From positions 13,042,011 through 13,106,010 of the forward strand of contig NC_088210.1 in the NCBI RefSeq assembly GCF_037126465.1: a stretch of 64,000 bases of DNA, written 5' to 3'. The notes beneath the pieces are model-generated. The model ran no database searches. It worked only from the letters and a program-made list of their open reading frames with translations, and was not told where the DNA came from. Below are positions 63,154-64,000 of this stretch, one piece after another. The first letter of the stretch is position 1. The number at the start of each line of letters is the position of its first letter. The DNA comes from Ornithodoros turicata (Eukaryota; Arthropoda; Arachnida; Ixodida; Argasidae). The translations under genes and the position numbers were made by a program.

Positions 63154-63772
63154 TAGAGCCCTGCACCATCCGCGGATGGAAGCGGATATCCGCAATATAC
63201 TTGCGGATTCGGATGAAAATTTAGCACTTTCTGCGGTGTGCGGATCGGATGCGGATGGCTCGAGGTCGGATGCGGATCGGTAGCGGATCGGATGCGGATA
63301 TACCGCGTGCTGTCATTTTTCCACCCGCAATTTATTTGTATTGCGCGCCGACAGCCGACAGCGAGCGCATGCTCTGGTTCACCTTTGACCATGCACGGCG
63401 CCAAGACGGGAGAGGAGGCACTCAGGCGTCTCGAACCGCGCGAGCGCCGACGAGGTAGCGTTCCACGCGTTCCAGAAGTCTCTCCATATCGCGTTTGTTG
63501 AAAGGTTTACCTTTGCTTGTCGTCATGACTGAGTCCTCCCGTGACAGCATGGAGGCATCCGAAATTATACCAACATGCTTCCGGCGGTCTTTACGCGTCT
63601 TTCGAAACGTGCGGATTTTTGCGGATCGGATGCGGATGGTGCGTTTTGCTCAGCGGATCGGATGCGGATGTAAACTGTTGTGTATGGTGCGGATACGGAT
63701 CGGATGCGGATAACGTGTGCGCGGATGCGGGTCGGATGCGGATGCCAAAAACCTCATCCGCGCAGGGCTCTA
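63154..63772. mobile_element. DNA transposon with GCGGAT subterminal arrays
   Basis: Termini TAGAGCCCTGC are inverted and identical over 11 bases. GTTCA flanks both sides (63149-63153, 63773-63777), a 5-bp target duplication. Next to each end lie arrays of GCGGATCGGATGCGGAT words (63165-63305 and 63610-63765), in direct orientation. The central 300 bases include a frame starting MTESSRDSMEASEII without a recognisable domain. The layout resembles hAT elements, some of which make 5-6 bp duplications. Confidence 0.65.
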
Positions 63773-63777
63773 GTTCA

Positions 63778-64000
63778 ATTTCTACTGCACACGTCAAGCA
63801 CGTTTTCTTTCACTCTCTTTTTTTTTAGTTTCGTTGGGGAGCGAGCTATCCCTTTCAAAAAGAAAAAAAAATGTGGCTTCATTATTCTGAGGTGCAAACC
63901 AAGACTTTGCCTGTTCCCGGCATAAAATTTTGACACCGCGACTTAGGAAACAAAAAAAAAATCGTAAAGCCCATCAGGCTGTTTTGCCGTTCGTTGTGAC
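63778..64000. other. unassigned DNA
   Basis: Nothing recognised. A-runs lie near 63861 and 63951. Confidence 0.4.

Overview
This window looks like intergenic or intronic DNA from an arthropod, most likely a tick (Acari: Ixodida). The main clue is a set of tRNA-headed SINEs of the kind known from ixodid ticks (the Ruka group). They sit beside LINE fragments with RNase H and CCHC ends, and many short foldback DNA transposons. This assignment rests on recognising repeat families by eye, without a database search. I see no bacterial operon, no ribosome binding sites, no rRNA and no free-standing tRNA gene.

No intact gene is present. Five short stretches could be host exons because an open frame coincides with a splice or start context: 591-843 (+, end of a signal peptide plus Cys residues), 7985-8042 (-, both splice sites good), 15624-15713 (+, strong start context and a donor), 24352-24442 (+, acceptor, stop and AATAAA) and 31444-31538 (+, both splice sites good). 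None could be named with confidence.

Layout. 1-13.4 kb holds sparse SINEs, a degraded LINE end, a perfect hairpin insertion and the RNase H/CCHC end of a LINE (11.4-12.5 kb, minus). 13.4-20.4 kb holds a composite repeat with a MITE inside it, SINE pieces and an 818-bp hAT-type element with an 8-bp target duplication. 20.4-33.2 kb is mostly unassigned, with two pogo/Tigger-like elements (22.8 and 32.6 kb), LINE remnants and the most complete SINE (28.6 kb). 33.8-38.8 kb holds foldbacks and an 871-bp hAT-type element enclosing a long (GT)n tract. 39.5-50 kb is a hot zone for one TA-flanked foldback MITE, here called family A, including arrays of three and four adjacent copies, plus a second hAT element and a palindrome of about 750 bp. 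51.7-64 kb holds further LINE ends, a mariner remnant split by a tiny insertion, more foldbacks and two hAT-type elements, one sitting inside a LINE.

The features do not act as a pathway. They record successive transposon insertions: MITEs inside other repeats, a retro-insertion inside a MITE loop, a hAT MITE inside a LINE, and a LINE-tail insertion inside mariner. The most unusual observations are very short insertions (20-114 bp) flanked by 11-13 bp target duplications, which look like extreme truncations of target-primed retrotransposition. I did not find a convincing new enzyme system or defence system.
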